From JAAXHB01 sp965214945 (lineage in GTDB: Bacteria > Actinomycetota > Acidimicrobiia > Acidimicrobiales > Aldehydirespiratoraceae), in the NCBI GenBank assembly GCA_965214945.1, contig OZ244029.1:1736001-1800000 (forward strand): DNA of 64,000 nt. Direction: 5' to 3'. Within the stretch, counting starts at the first letter, position 1; each line of letters begins with the position of its first letter. Under the pieces are notes generated by a model, which did not search any database, had not been told where the DNA came from, and saw nothing but the letters and a program-made list of their open reading frames with translations. The position numbers were made by a program, and so were the translations under genes. This document shows positions 43,075 through 52,038 of this stretch, one piece after another.

Positions 43075-44244
43075 CTAGCTGTGACGACCGGAGGCGATCA
43101 GGCGGCCTAGGTTGGCCAGGTGCTCCTCGGCACAGCCGAGGGTCAGCTCGACCCAGCGGGCCAGCAGGAAATGCCGGTGCAGCGGGTAGTCGCGGTCGAC
43201 GCCGACGCCGCCGTGGACATGCACCGCTGCGTGAGCCACCCGATATCCGGCCTCGGCGGCCCAGTACTTGGCGATAGCCGTCTCCCGCGCCGCGGGCAAA
43301 CCCGCCGACAGTCGCCAAGCAGCCTGATACGCGGTGAGGGCGATCGCCTCGGTGTCGATGTAGGAGTCGCCCGCCCGCTGGCTGACCGCCTGGAATGTGG
43401 CTATCGGCCTGTCGAACTGGCGGCGCCGACGGGTGTACTCGGCGGCCAGCCCGATGGCGGCACGGGCCGACCCGGCCATCATCATGCACATCCCCGCGTT
43501 GGCGTGTTGCTCGATGAACCGCACGACCTCTGAACCGTCAGCCCATGAGCCGTCAGCCCCTGAGCCATCAGCCGCGCCCCTGCCGAGCAGAGCGTCGACA
43601 CCAACCGCCGCGTCCGACAGCTCGAAGCGGGCCTCGAACCGGCCAGTGGTCACCTCCACGGGGTGCACCCGCAACCCGACGGCGTCAGTGGGCACCAAGA
43701 AGACCCCGACGCTGTGGTCGACGCTGTCGTCGTCCAGCCGGGCCGGCACCAGCGCGACCGCGGCCTCGAGTCCGCCGGCCACCAGCGTCTTGATGCCGTC
43801 GAGCACGTAGCCGCCGCTTCTGAGCCTGGCGATGGTCTGGGGCTGCGAGGGTGCGGCGCCGTCCTCGGCCAGCGCGGCGCAGGCCAGTATCGAGCCGTCG
43901 GCGATGCCGGGCAGCCAAGCTGCCTTTTGCTCGTCGGCACCGAACTCGGCCAGTGGCATGGCCGCCATCACCGCCGTCGTCAGCAGCGGAACAGGCGAGG
44001 CGCGCCGTCCCGCCTCCTCCAGCGCCACGGCCAACGCCAGAAAATCCAGCCCGAGCCCGCCGTACCGCTCCGGCACCGCCGCGCCCGCCACTCCCACCGC
44101 CGCCAAAGCCGCCCAGGCTTCACGGTCGACGTGATCACCGGCCGCTGTCAGGGCCTTGAGACGCTCGTGGGTCGACATGTCGCCAAGCACTTGTGCGGTC
44201 AGGCTCTTGATCGTCTGGCATTCCTCAGTCAGCGCGAAGTCCAC
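43075..44244 (-). CDS. Acyl-CoA dehydrogenase (ACAD 4)
   Basis: A 389-residue ACAD, second gene of a pair. N-terminal MDFALTEECQTIKSLTAQVL, AVPERYGGLGLDFLALAVAL, FAD-binding YTRRRRQFDRPIATFQAVSQ, and the C-terminal VHVHGGVGVDRDYPLHRHFL. Conservation in the catalytic-base region is weak, as in the non-catalytic or half-site partners of heterotetrameric steroid ACADs. An in-frame ADGS-type triplication sits about residue 230. A Shine-Dalgarno AGGAGA lies about ten bases upstream of the ATG. Confidence 0.88.
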   Translation of the reverse strand: MDFALTEECQTIKSLTAQVLGDMSTHERLKALTAAGDHVDREAWAALAAVGVAGAAVPERYGGLGLDFLALAVALEEAGRRASPVPLLTTAVMAAMPLAEFGADEQKAAWLPGIADGSILACAALAEDGAAPSQPQTIARLRSGGYVLDGIKTLVAGGLEAAVALVPARLDDDSVDHSVGVFLVPTDAVGLRVHPVEVTTGRFEARFELSDAAVGVDALLGRGAADGSGADGSWADGSEVVRFIEQHANAGMCMMMAGSARAAIGLAAEYTRRRRQFDRPIATFQAVSQRAGDSYIDTEAIALTAYQAAWRLSAGLPAARETAIAKYWAAEAGYRVAHAAVHVHGGVGVDRDYPLHRHFLLARWVELTLGCAEEHLANLGRLIASGRHS

Positions 44245-44257
44245 AGGTCGTCTCCTA

Positions 44258-44306
44258 ATGCCCCTAAGCCCCTGATACCCGATACCCCTGATACCTGATA
44301 CCCGAT
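44258..44306. repeat. cccctgataccc array between the paired ACAD genes
   Basis: About four imperfect units of ccctgatacccgata in the 71-base gap of the ACAD pair. Confidence 0.85.
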
Positions 44307-44315
44307 CTTGCCGCG

Positions 44316-45518
44316 CTATCTGTCGGCCCGTGGGTAGCCCAGGCCGAACTGCGAGATCAGGTCGCGCTGCATCTCGTTGGTGCCGCCGCCGAAGGTCAAG
44401 ATGATGGTAGAGCGGTACAGCATCTCCAGTCTGGTGAGGTACCCGGGCGAGCCCTCCACCACATAGGAGCGCTGGCCGTAGACCTGCATCAGTCTGCGGT
44501 ACGCGGCGATGAAGAACTCCGTGCCCGACACCTTCACAGCCGAGGAGTCGGCGATGAAGCCGCCGATGGCGTTCATGTCGGGCTTAGCACCGTCGATCTC
44601 AGTAGCCACCGTCCACGCCACCTTCCAGTTGGCGAGCCGCAGGAACTCCAGCCTCGCCTCCACCTCAGCCAGGTTTCGCTGCACCCACGGCTCATCGATC
44701 ACATGGCTGCCGTCGGCACGCCTGGCTTGCCTGGCCCACTGCTTGCACTCCTCCAGGCGCTGGCTCACCATCCCGGAGGAGCAAAGCGTCACCCTCTCCC
44801 GGTTGAGCTGGCTGGTGATGAGCCCCCAGCCCCGGTTCTCCTCGCCTATCAGGGTGGAGGCCGGCACCCGGCAGTCGTCGAAGAAGGTGTGGCTGATGCT
44901 GTGGCTCGACAGCAGGCTCAGCGGCTCGATGCTGATGCCGGGAGTGTCCATGGGAATGCAGAACAGCGATATGCCCCGATGCTTGGGGGCGTCAGGATCA
45001 GTTCGGGCCGCCAGCCAGACGTAGTCGGCGTCGGAGGCCAGCGAAGTCCAGGTCTTCTGGCCGTTGATCACATAGGTTTCGCCGTCGCGCACGGCCCGGG
45101 TGGTGAGAGACGCCAGGTCGGTGCCGGCCTCGGGCTCGGAGTAGCCGATGCAGAACACCAGCTCGCCACCAGCGATCCTCGGCAAGAAGAACCGCTTCTG
45201 CTCCTCGGAGCCGAACTGCATGATCGTCGGCCCGACGGTGTTGATGGTGAGCATCGGAATCGGGGCACCCAGCGCGACCGACTCGTCAAACACGATGAAC
45301 TGCTCTACCGCTGAGAAGCCGCGCCCGCCGTACTCCACGGGCCAGCCCACCGCCAGCCAGCCGTCGGCGCCCATCTGCTTCATCAGCCGCCGGTGGACCG
45401 GGCCGGCTCCGTTTTCTGAGCCCAGAGCGGCACGCGTCTCGTCGGTGAGCAGATCCGCATAATAGGCCCTCAGGTCGGCCCGAAGCCTCTCCTGTTCGGC
45501 GGTGTAGCCGATGTGCAT
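44316..45518 (-). CDS. Acyl-CoA dehydrogenase (ACAD 5)
   Basis: A 400-residue ACAD, first gene of the pair with ACAD 4. Motifs are FCIGYSEPEAGTDLASL, NGQKTWTSLASDADYVW, QLNRERVTLC and FGGGTNEMQRDLISQFGLGYPR. The adjacent, co-directional, sequence-distinct ACAD 4 suggests an alpha2-beta2 complex like mycobacterial FadE28/FadE29; this is inference from pairing. The start has a perfect Shine-Dalgarno AAGGAGG, which is present twice because of a 17-bp duplication. Confidence 0.9.
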   Translation of the reverse strand: MHIGYTAEQERLRADLRAYYADLLTDETRAALGSENGAGPVHRRLMKQMGADGWLAVGWPVEYGGRGFSAVEQFIVFDESVALGAPIPMLTINTVGPTIMQFGSEEQKRFFLPRIAGGELVFCIGYSEPEAGTDLASLTTRAVRDGETYVINGQKTWTSLASDADYVWLAARTDPDAPKHRGISLFCIPMDTPGISIEPLSLLSSHSISHTFFDDCRVPASTLIGEENRGWGLITSQLNRERVTLCSSGMVSQRLEECKQWARQARRADGSHVIDEPWVQRNLAEVEARLEFLRLANWKVAWTVATEIDGAKPDMNAIGGFIADSSAVKVSGTEFFIAAYRRLMQVYGQRSYVVEGSPGYLTRLEMLYRSTIILTFGGGTNEMQRDLISQFGLGYPRADR

Positions 45519-45580
45519 CTCAGCCCTCCTTAAATCTCAGCCCTCCTTGACCGCTCGAAGCCTGACCGCTCGAAGAAAGC
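45517..45580. repeat. 17-bp duplication of the ACAD 5 ribosome binding site, then a 15-bp duplication
   Basis: Units atctcagccctccttaa (45517-45533) and atctcagccctccttga (45534-45550); on the coding strand each holds AAGGAGGGCTGAG. Then ccgctcgaagcctga and ccgctcgaagaaagc (45551-45580). Confidence 0.93.
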
Positions 45581-45841
45581 CGCGCCCGGAGCCCGGGCGA
45601 CATCGTAGGGCTGTCCGAGAAAGAGCGGTTCGCGAAAAGGCTGCCCGAGAAAGGGTAGATCGCAAAAGAGCGGTTCGCGAGAGCCGCCGGCGGACACCAC
45701 CGGATGAGACGCTGATGTGAGCGAGCCCTCGAGAGGTTTCCAAGGGCTGAGGTTTCCAGTTTCCAAGGGCTGAAGCTTTGCCAGGGGCTGAAACCTTGCC
45801 AGCTTCGTCATTCCTAGCTGTTAGTCATTCGTAGCGGTTAG
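45519..45841. other. Intergenic repeat region between sulfatase and ACAD 5
   Basis: 323 bases, no gene. Besides the listed arrays it has interspersed copies of gagaaagagcggttcgcga (about 45607-45690) and tttccaagggctga (about 45736-45795). Confidence 0.75.
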
Positions 45842-45857
45842 TCATTCGTAGCGGGTT
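45807..45857. repeat. 17-bp array carrying the sulfatase stop
   Basis: Units gtcattcctagctgtta, gtcattcgtagcggtta and gtcattcgtagcgggtt. On the reverse strand each reads cgctacgaatgac, that is Arg-Tyr-Glu-stop. Confidence 0.96.
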
Positions 45858-48223
45858 CCGGTTTCGCGGAGGTAGTCAAGGAACAGCGAACCAGCATCCG
45901 GGGCCAGGTCACCGGGACGGTACTCGACAGCGGTCAACCGACCGGTGTATCCGAACGGACCGTGGCGCTCATAGATGTCCCAGCTCACAGGCGAGCGACG
46001 GTCGATGCCAACGTCGATGCCCTCAAAAGGCGCCATCGCCATTAGCCCCACCAGCCCCAGCGCCTCCCCTGCGGCCCGCTCGTCGACACTGACCCGAGCG
46101 TCCCACCGAAGGCTTCCGGCGTTGCGCACCGACAGCTCCACCAAGGCCGTACCCGATGCCAGCGGGCCGCAGTCGACCACGGTCATGTCGCCGTAGGCGT
46201 TGTGGGCGTAGAACAGCCGGTCGTCATCCACGTAAAGCGAGTATCCGCCGCCCTGGTCGCCGTGGGCCACGAGCACGCCGGCGTCGCCGGGGCGCCAGTC
46301 GATCTCCGCTGCCACGTCGAAGCTCTTGGCGAAGATGAGCTGCTGGGAGCGCCATCGCTCAAGGGTGGGAGTGCCGGGCCGCAGGCGCACCCCGACAGCC
46401 CATTCGCTGTACCACGGCGGGCGCATGATCATGTTGACCGAGTTGCCCTCGTCGAGTGGGAACACCTGGTTGGCCCAAGCCGCCTCCTCCCACGCGCGCC
46501 TCAGATCGCCCAAACGGTCGGGATGCTCTGCGGCGAGATCGCGGGACTCGGTAGGGTCATCGTCGAGGTTGTGCAACTCCCAGCGGTCGTCGCTGAAGGG
46601 ACGCCTGCGTCGGTGGCAGGTCACCGCCGACCAGCCGTCGCGGTAGAAGGCCCTGTGGCCGTTCATCTCGAAGTACTGCTCACGGTGGCTCGACTCGGCG
46701 GCCTCGTCCGATAAGGTCGCCGCGAAGCTGGCCCCCGCGAGGACGGGCGAGGCCACGCCGTTGCGAGCGGCGGGGACATCTGCACCTGCCAGCTCCGCCA
46801 ACGTGGGGAACACGTCGGTGACGTGCTGGTATTGAGTTCGCAGCCCTCCCGCCGTCAGCAGCGGGGGCTCAGCGCCGACGGAGCCGGAGGCGGCGGTACG
46901 CGCAGGCCACGAGACGATCAGCGGCACGCTGTGGCCGCCGCGGTGGGTGTTCACCTTGTAGAGGCGGAACGGAGTGCACGACGCCATCGCCCACCCCATC
47001 GGGTAGTGCGCCAGCGCTCGGGGGCCACCGAGCAGGTCGAGCCGGGCGTGGTCGACCTCCACCACTTCCAGGTCGGTCTTGCGCACCTGGGTCAGCAACG
47101 TACGCAGGTAGGCCGACGTGCCGGTGCGTTGGCCCTCGCGGGAGCCGCCGTTGTCGCTGGTGAACACCACGATGGTGTTGTTCCATTCCCCCATCGCCTC
47201 AAGGTGGCGGCGCAGGCGACCAAAGTTCTGGTCGACGTTGTCGACCATCCCCGCGTACACCTCCATGTAGCGGGCGAACAGCTCCTTCTCGGCGGTGCTG
47301 AGCGAATCCCACGGCTGCACGTCATGCAGCTCCTCTGTGTTGCACGGCGGTAGCACAGCACGCTCGTCTACCACGCCGAGGTGCTTCTGGCGGGCGAACC
47401 GGGCGGCTCGCACGGCGTCCCAGCCGGCGTCGTATTGGCCCCGATACCGCTCGATGTCAGCCGCAGGCGCCTGCAGCGGCGCGTGCACCGCGCCGTGCGC
47501 GAAGTACAGGAAGAACGGCTTGCTCGGATGTGAAGACCTCAGCTCGTCGATCATGCGTATCGCCTGGTCGGTGAGGTCGTCGGTGAAGAAATACCCGTCG
47601 GGGTAGTCGTCCACGGCGATGTGGTGGTTGTCCTCGTACAGGCGGTGGGGCTGATGGAAGTTAGTGAACGCGTCGAGGATGCCGTAATAGCGCTCGAAGC
47701 CCCTCTGCAACGGCCAGCTCCCCTTCGGGGCGGCGTCGTTGAGGTGAGCGTCCTTCGTGAGGTGCCATTTGCCGACCATGAGCGTCGCCCAGCCGCTGTC
47801 GCGGAACGCCTCCGCGATGGTGACGGCGTTGTTGCGCAGCTCGTGGGCGTAGCCGGGGAACCCCGGATCGCTGTGCGTGACGGTGCCCATGCCGGCCATG
47901 TGCGAGTTCAGCCCGGTCAGCAGCGCCGCCCGGGTGGGCGAGCACATCGGGTTGACGTGGAAGTTGGTGTAGCGCAGCCCTTCGGAGGCGAGTCGGTCGA
48001 ACTCGGGGGTGGCGATTTCTGAGCCGTAGCAGCCGAGATCGGAAAAGCCCAGGTCGTCGGCCATCATCACGACCACGTTAGGAGCGCCGTCCGCGGCGGT
48101 GGGCGGCTGCGGCCAGTGCGGCTCAGATGTGGAGAAGACCCGCCCCACGGCGCCCTCGAAACCCGAATACGCCGCGGTCGGGTCGTCCGGCCAGCCCCTG
48201 CGGGCTGAGCCCGGCCCAGACAT
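45842..48223 (-). CDS. Type I sulfatase (arylsulfatase family)
   Basis: Hydrolyses sulfate esters using a formylglycine made from cysteine. It is 793 residues. The sulfatase signature is NPMCSPTRAALLTG (modified cysteine about residue 94), with metal ligands in MMADDLGFSDLG and VFTSDNGGSREG, and LMVGKWHL. No N-terminal signal peptide is obvious, so it is probably cytoplasmic. The long C-terminal domain (about 560-793) resembles the lectin-like extension of large arylsulfatases. ATG 48223 overlaps the amidohydrolase stop (TGATG); a GTG at 48226 is possible. No formylglycine-generating enzyme gene is in the window. Confidence 0.93.
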   Translation of the reverse strand: MSGPGSARRGWPDDPTAAYSGFEGAVGRVFSTSEPHWPQPPTAADGAPNVVVMMADDLGFSDLGCYGSEIATPEFDRLASEGLRYTNFHVNPMCSPTRAALLTGLNSHMAGMGTVTHSDPGFPGYAHELRNNAVTIAEAFRDSGWATLMVGKWHLTKDAHLNDAAPKGSWPLQRGFERYYGILDAFTNFHQPHRLYEDNHHIAVDDYPDGYFFTDDLTDQAIRMIDELRSSHPSKPFFLYFAHGAVHAPLQAPAADIERYRGQYDAGWDAVRAARFARQKHLGVVDERAVLPPCNTEELHDVQPWDSLSTAEKELFARYMEVYAGMVDNVDQNFGRLRRHLEAMGEWNNTIVVFTSDNGGSREGQRTGTSAYLRTLLTQVRKTDLEVVEVDHARLDLLGGPRALAHYPMGWAMASCTPFRLYKVNTHRGGHSVPLIVSWPARTAASGSVGAEPPLLTAGGLRTQYQHVTDVFPTLAELAGADVPAARNGVASPVLAGASFAATLSDEAAESSHREQYFEMNGHRAFYRDGWSAVTCHRRRRPFSDDRWELHNLDDDPTESRDLAAEHPDRLGDLRRAWEEAAWANQVFPLDEGNSVNMIMRPPWYSEWAVGVRLRPGTPTLERWRSQQLIFAKSFDVAAEIDWRPGDAGVLVAHGDQGGGYSLYVDDDRLFYAHNAYGDMTVVDCGPLASGTALVELSVRNAGSLRWDARVSVDERAAGEALGLVGLMAMAPFEGIDVGIDRRSPVSWDIYERHGPFGYTGRLTAVEYRPGDLAPDAGSLFLDYLRETGTRYE

Positions 48224-49416
48224 CACGGTCGGAAGAAGGCCGGGCTGGTGGCCTTCGCGGGAACCTCCTGTAGCGGGGTGGACACCTGATCGGGCGTGAA
48301 GCCGTGCTGCTCGGCCAGGGGTGCCAGTCTGTGGAGATCGAAGCCGTACACTTCAGCGGCGTTCTCGGCCAGCACCTTGCGCATGTCTGCCTCCGACCAG
48401 CCGCTGAAGGAGCGCTGCAAACTCTGCAGTGAGTAGGGGTAGGTGCCTTCGTGGTGCGGGTAGTCGTTGCCCCACATCACGTTGTGGACGCCCACGTCGC
48501 GGATGGCGGCCGCCTCTGAAGGCGACGGGAAGCTTGCGCCGATCCAGACGTTGCGGTCGAAATACTCCGAAGGCTTCATCGGCAGCCGTATTCCGGCATC
48601 CATGCCAAGCTCGCCGATTCGTCCGCCTTTCATCTGCCGGTGGTAGCCGTCCATGCGCTGCAGCTCCTCCACCGCCCAGGCGACGCCCTGCTCGGTCATC
48701 ACGAAGCGCAGCCCGGGGAAGCGCTCGAATACGCCCGACATGATCAGATGAGCAAGGTTGCGGTGCGCAAAAAACGGCACCTCTATGATGAAAATCAGCC
48801 ACGCCGCCGGGGTCTTGCCGTAGTCGGGCCCGCCGACGCCGCCGTGCTGGGTAATCACCAGGTCGAGGTCGCTGACCGTGGCCCAGAGCCGATCCCATTG
48901 CGGCGACCAGTATCCGAGCATTCCGGAGTCGGGCGGGACATGGGGGAGCATGAAGCTACGGAAGCCCTCTGCCGCGGCCCACTCCAGGGTGGCAATGGTG
49001 TCGTCGAGATCCTCGACGAACACCTGCGGAAGCCCGCAGCGCTGGTCGGGGAACTGCGAGCACCAATCACGCAGCCAACGATTGTGCGCCCGAAGGCCCA
49101 CCATGCGCCGCTCGTAGTCGGTGCGGTCCCTCGGCGGGCGGGCCACGATCGCCCCGGTCGGATAGAACGGCGGCACCGTGTTGGGGAAGGTGATCTCGGC
49201 CACCACCCCGTCGGCGTACAGCTCCCGCTGGCGCCGCTCGTCGTCCCAGTTGCGCGTCCGCCCGTCGTCTTGTAGGTCGCGGTACGGGTTGCGGTAGGCG
49301 CCACGCCAAGCCTTGAACTCATCGCGCCAAGCGGGGTCGAGGTAGCTTTCGTACATCGCCATGTTGCCGCCGGCATGGCAATCTGATGAGATGATCGTGT
49401 AAGGCACATCGCTCAT
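48223..49416 (-). CDS. Amidohydrolase_2-family enzyme
   Basis: TIM-barrel metal-dependent hydrolase or decarboxylase of 397 residues. The first metal motif is altered to SSDCHAGGNM (D-x-H instead of H-x-H), further ligands are in VITQHGGVGG and the C-terminal GNDYPHHEGTYPY. The stop overlaps the sulfatase start, so both are probably translated together, suggesting a pathway that desulfates a compound and then cleaves or decarboxylates it (inference). It is divergent from the PhyH gene. Confidence 0.86.
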   Translation of the reverse strand: MSDVPYTIISSDCHAGGNMAMYESYLDPAWRDEFKAWRGAYRNPYRDLQDDGRTRNWDDERRQRELYADGVVAEITFPNTVPPFYPTGAIVARPPRDRTDYERRMVGLRAHNRWLRDWCSQFPDQRCGLPQVFVEDLDDTIATLEWAAAEGFRSFMLPHVPPDSGMLGYWSPQWDRLWATVSDLDLVITQHGGVGGPDYGKTPAAWLIFIIEVPFFAHRNLAHLIMSGVFERFPGLRFVMTEQGVAWAVEELQRMDGYHRQMKGGRIGELGMDAGIRLPMKPSEYFDRNVWIGASFPSPSEAAAIRDVGVHNVMWGNDYPHHEGTYPYSLQSLQRSFSGWSEADMRKVLAENAAEVYGFDLHRLAPLAEQHGFTPDQVSTPLQEVPAKATSPAFFRP

Positions 49417-49490
49417 GAGGGAGCCTCCGTTTAAACGCGGCAGAGTTCAAAATGCGGCAGGCCGGTCGAAGCCGGCTTGTCGGTGCCAGT

Positions 49491-49550
49491 GTACGCTGAG
49501 GCTCTGTACGCTGAGGCTCTGTACGCTGAGGTTCTGTACGCTGAGGTTCA
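49491..49550. repeat. 15-bp array abutting the PhyH start codon
   Basis: Four units gtacgctgaggctct (last two with ggtt), ending at the base before the GTG at 49551. Confidence 0.97.
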
Positions 49551-50780
49551 GTGGTGTCAGTTGACATGCGCACGCGGGCGGACACCGATGTGGTCCTGCT
49601 CGACCCGGCAGCTTGGGTGGCCGACGATCTGCCCGAACTGCTGGCCCGCAACGGCGAGCTAGCGGCTCGCGGCGCGGCGCTGGTGGGTGCCAAGCCGCTG
49701 GGGATCGACGTCGAAGGCACCTCCTTCACCCTGTACCCCACGACGCGCACGATCGAGGTGAAGCTCGGCGTCGAAGACGCCCGGGTGGTCGTGAAGCTCG
49801 ACCGCGGCTCGTTTAGCGACCTTGTGCAAGACCTGCAGACGCCGCAGACGCTGGCCACCGCCCTGGTCACCCGACTTGAGATGGCCGACCACTTCCGCTG
49901 GCTCAAGTGGTGGCCGGTCCTGCGAGCCGTAATCGACGGGCGGCCGGTTCATGAGCCCGGTGACATCGACTTCCGCGACCGAAGCGGCGAGCCGCTCGAC
50001 TTAGACCGGTCGTTCACGCCCGACGACGCCGATGAAGAGATGGCCCACTTTCTAGGCGAGGCCGGCTTCTTGCACCTGCGTGGCTGGTGGCCCCCGGAGC
50101 TGATGGAGCAGATCTCCGCCGACATGGACCGGGCACTGGCCCTATATCAGCCCGACGACGGCCGCAGCTGGTGGGCCAGTCTGGGCGACGGCTCGCAGCG
50201 GTGCGTGAGAATGCAGTTTTTCCACGAGCACTCCGCGGCGACGGAGGCGCTGCTCACCGACTGCCGCCACACTCGCATCAGTGAGATCACTGACGACGGC
50301 CACGTGCCGCGGACCCCCGACCGGGGCGTCAACGCCATCGAGGCACTGGAGAAACCGCTCGACGTGGTGTCGGGCATTTCCGATCTGCCGTGGCACAAGG
50401 ACTGCAGCCTGGGACGCCACAGCTACGACTGCTGCTCGATGACTACGGGCATCTCGGTGACCGGCGCCGACGCCAAGAGCGGCCAGCTCGCGGTGGTGGC
50501 CGGCTCGCATCGGGCCAATCTGCAGCCCAACTTCATCCATCCCTACCTCGATCTGCCCGTGGTGCCGCTGCCCACGCACACCGGGGACGTGACCGTGCAC
50601 CTGAGCTGCACGCTGCACATGAGCTACGCCCCGGTGGCGCGGGAGCGCCGGGTGATGTACACCGGCTTTTCTCTCCCAGGTGAACGGAGCAACTCCATAG
50701 GCGCCGACCTGAGCGCTGTTCGCGAGAACGCCTACCGCAACGTGAGCCAGACTCCCGCAGCCCGGCAGATCCGACGCTAA
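49551..50780 (+). CDS. Phytanoyl-CoA dioxygenase-family protein with N-terminal SCP2-like domain
   Basis: A 409-residue protein. The C-terminal part (about 160-400) is an Fe(II)/2-oxoglutarate dioxygenase of the PhyH type: iron ligands His282 and Asp284 in LPWHKDCSLGRH and a distal histidine in TVHLSCTLHMSY (about 350-356). The N-terminal part (about 30-140), with ARVVVKLDRGSFSDLVQDL, resembles an SCP2/sterol-carrier fold, which would bind a hydrophobic substrate. The start is the GTG at 49551 or ATG 49563; a repeat array occupies the place of a Shine-Dalgarno. Substrate unknown. Confidence 0.82.
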   Translation: MVSVDMRTRADTDVVLLDPAAWVADDLPELLARNGELAARGAALVGAKPLGIDVEGTSFTLYPTTRTIEVKLGVEDARVVVKLDRGSFSDLVQDLQTPQTLATALVTRLEMADHFRWLKWWPVLRAVIDGRPVHEPGDIDFRDRSGEPLDLDRSFTPDDADEEMAHFLGEAGFLHLRGWWPPELMEQISADMDRALALYQPDDGRSWWASLGDGSQRCVRMQFFHEHSAATEALLTDCRHTRISEITDDGHVPRTPDRGVNAIEALEKPLDVVSGISDLPWHKDCSLGRHSYDCCSMTTGISVTGADAKSGQLAVVAGSHRANLQPNFIHPYLDLPVVPLPTHTGDVTVHLSCTLHMSYAPVARERRVMYTGFSLPGERSNSIGADLSAVRENAYRNVSQTPAARQIRR

Positions 50781-50799
50781 AGATCCGGCCCTGACCGGC

Positions 50800-50932
50800 A
50801 GGATAGACCCTCTGAGATAGAGCCCTCAGATGAGATAGAGCCCTCAGACTGAGATATAGAGCCCTCAGATGAGCCCCTCTCAGATAGAGCCCCCTGAGAG
50901 AGCCCCCTCCCCCTGAGAGAGCCGCCTGAGGT
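50800..50932. repeat. gagatagagccctca array after the PhyH gene
   Basis: Seven or more imperfect units of tgagatagagccctcaga, then cctgagagagccgcc and a cagtccgtcggc doublet. It fills most of the 270-base gap before the converging gene; no gene seen. Confidence 0.88.
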
Positions 50933-51050
50933 CAGTCCAAGGTCGACGGTCAGTCCGTCGGCCAGTCCGTCGATGGTTAGTATAAGGTCGGCCGCCTGCC
51001 GCGAGTGCCTCAGCTATGACCGCGTCACCGCCGTTATGACCGCGTCTCAG

Positions 51051-51575
51051 CTATAGACGCGTCACCGCTGGCCTACTCGACCCGGCGTCAGGCCCCAATT
51101 CAGACATCAGGCCCGATCCTGAGTCAGGCTCCTGGATGCGGTCGGAGCCGTGCCGACCCTCTGGCCGTGCTGCCGACGCCGGCGTGGCTGAGATCCCATC
51201 CAAACGGGCTTCGATGCGATCCACGCGGGTTGCTACATGGGTGACGGTGGTCTCAACACGAGCAACTCGGACGTCCAAGTTGTGCAGGTCGGAGCACACA
51301 CTGCTGATGTCGGCACGCACCTGCTCGACATCGCCACGCACACCGCCAATCTCGGCACGCACCTGCTCGACATCGCCACGCACACCGCCAATCTCGGCAC
51401 GCACCTGCTCGACATCGCCACGCACACCGCCAATCTCGGCACGCACCTGCTCGACACCGGCACGCAAACCGCCGATGTCGGCGCGCAGCGAGCGGAACAT
51501 CACGATGAAGACAGCTATGAATCCCCCCGACGGCAGGAGCGTCGCGACCAGCGTCACCACCTCAGAGACTTCCAT
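51051..51575 (-). CDS. Membrane-anchored coiled-coil protein with 14-residue repeats
   Basis: A 174-residue protein. Residues 7-27 are hydrophobic (VTLVATLLPSGGFIAVFIVMF). The rest is a predicted coiled coil whose core is a 14-residue unit (EQVRAEIGGVRGDV), that is two heptads, present about four times with three copies identical at DNA level. A second heptad stretch follows (VRVARVETTVTHVATRVDRIEARL). ATG 51575 follows GGAAGGACAGG. The function is unknown; homologues are usually small predicted membrane-tethered rods. The extreme C-terminus and TAG stop lie in a tctatagctgag-type repeat. Confidence 0.78.
   Translation of the reverse strand: MEVSEVVTLVATLLPSGGFIAVFIVMFRSLRADIGGLRAGVEQVRAEIGGVRGDVEQVRAEIGGVRGDVEQVRAEIGGVRGDVEQVRADISSVCSDLHNLDVRVARVETTVTHVATRVDRIEARLDGISATPASAARPEGRHGSDRIQEPDSGSGLMSELGPDAGSSRPAVTRL
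51312..51479. repeat. 42-bp in-frame tandem repeat, four units
   Basis: Units start at 51312, 51354, 51396 and 51438. The first three are identical; the fourth differs at several bases. Confidence 0.97.
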
Positions 51576-52038
51576 GATCCTGTCCTTCCGGTCTCGATGG
51601 CCATTGTAGGTCGATACCAGTGCTCGGGTCCAATGCTCGGGCTTCCTGAGCACTGGTATCGACCTGACTGGCAACTATACAGCTTAATATGTATTATAGC
51701 AATATTACATTATAGAACAGGATATCTAGTCATAGCTCTCGCTGGGATCCCAAAGACTGCGGCCCGCGCCTACGCATGACTGTTCCATCGCTCTCTCGCT
51801 CTCTGTAGAGCTCTACGCGAAGCGGGTTGTGTGGGCCTGCGCTGCGCACAGGGCCCAGAGCGCGCGGGTCCCAGATGGCAGCGGCGATCCGATCTTCGCC
51901 ACTACGCGAAGAGGTTGCGCAGGCCTGCGCTGGGTGGGTCTGCTTCGCCGCGCCGCCGTGTCCAGTGTCACAGGGGCCTTCTACCTTGGCCGCATAGCGA
52001 GCGGTGTCACCCGGTACCGCCGATCGAGAGGTAGCAGC
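51576..52038. other. Divergent intergenic region with inverted repeat and AT-rich patch
   Basis: 463 bases between the coiled-coil and SLH genes. A perfect inverted repeat is at 51609-51664 and an AT-rich stretch (about 51680-51735, with taatatgtattata) may hold promoters. Open frames here have no coding support. Confidence 0.65.
51609..51664. other. Perfect 17-bp inverted repeat
   Basis: Arms ggtcgataccagtgctc (51609-51625) and gagcactggtatcgacc (51648-51664), loop of 22 bases. It lies upstream of both divergent genes, so it is not in a terminator position. It may be an operator, an element end or a remnant. Confidence 0.85.
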
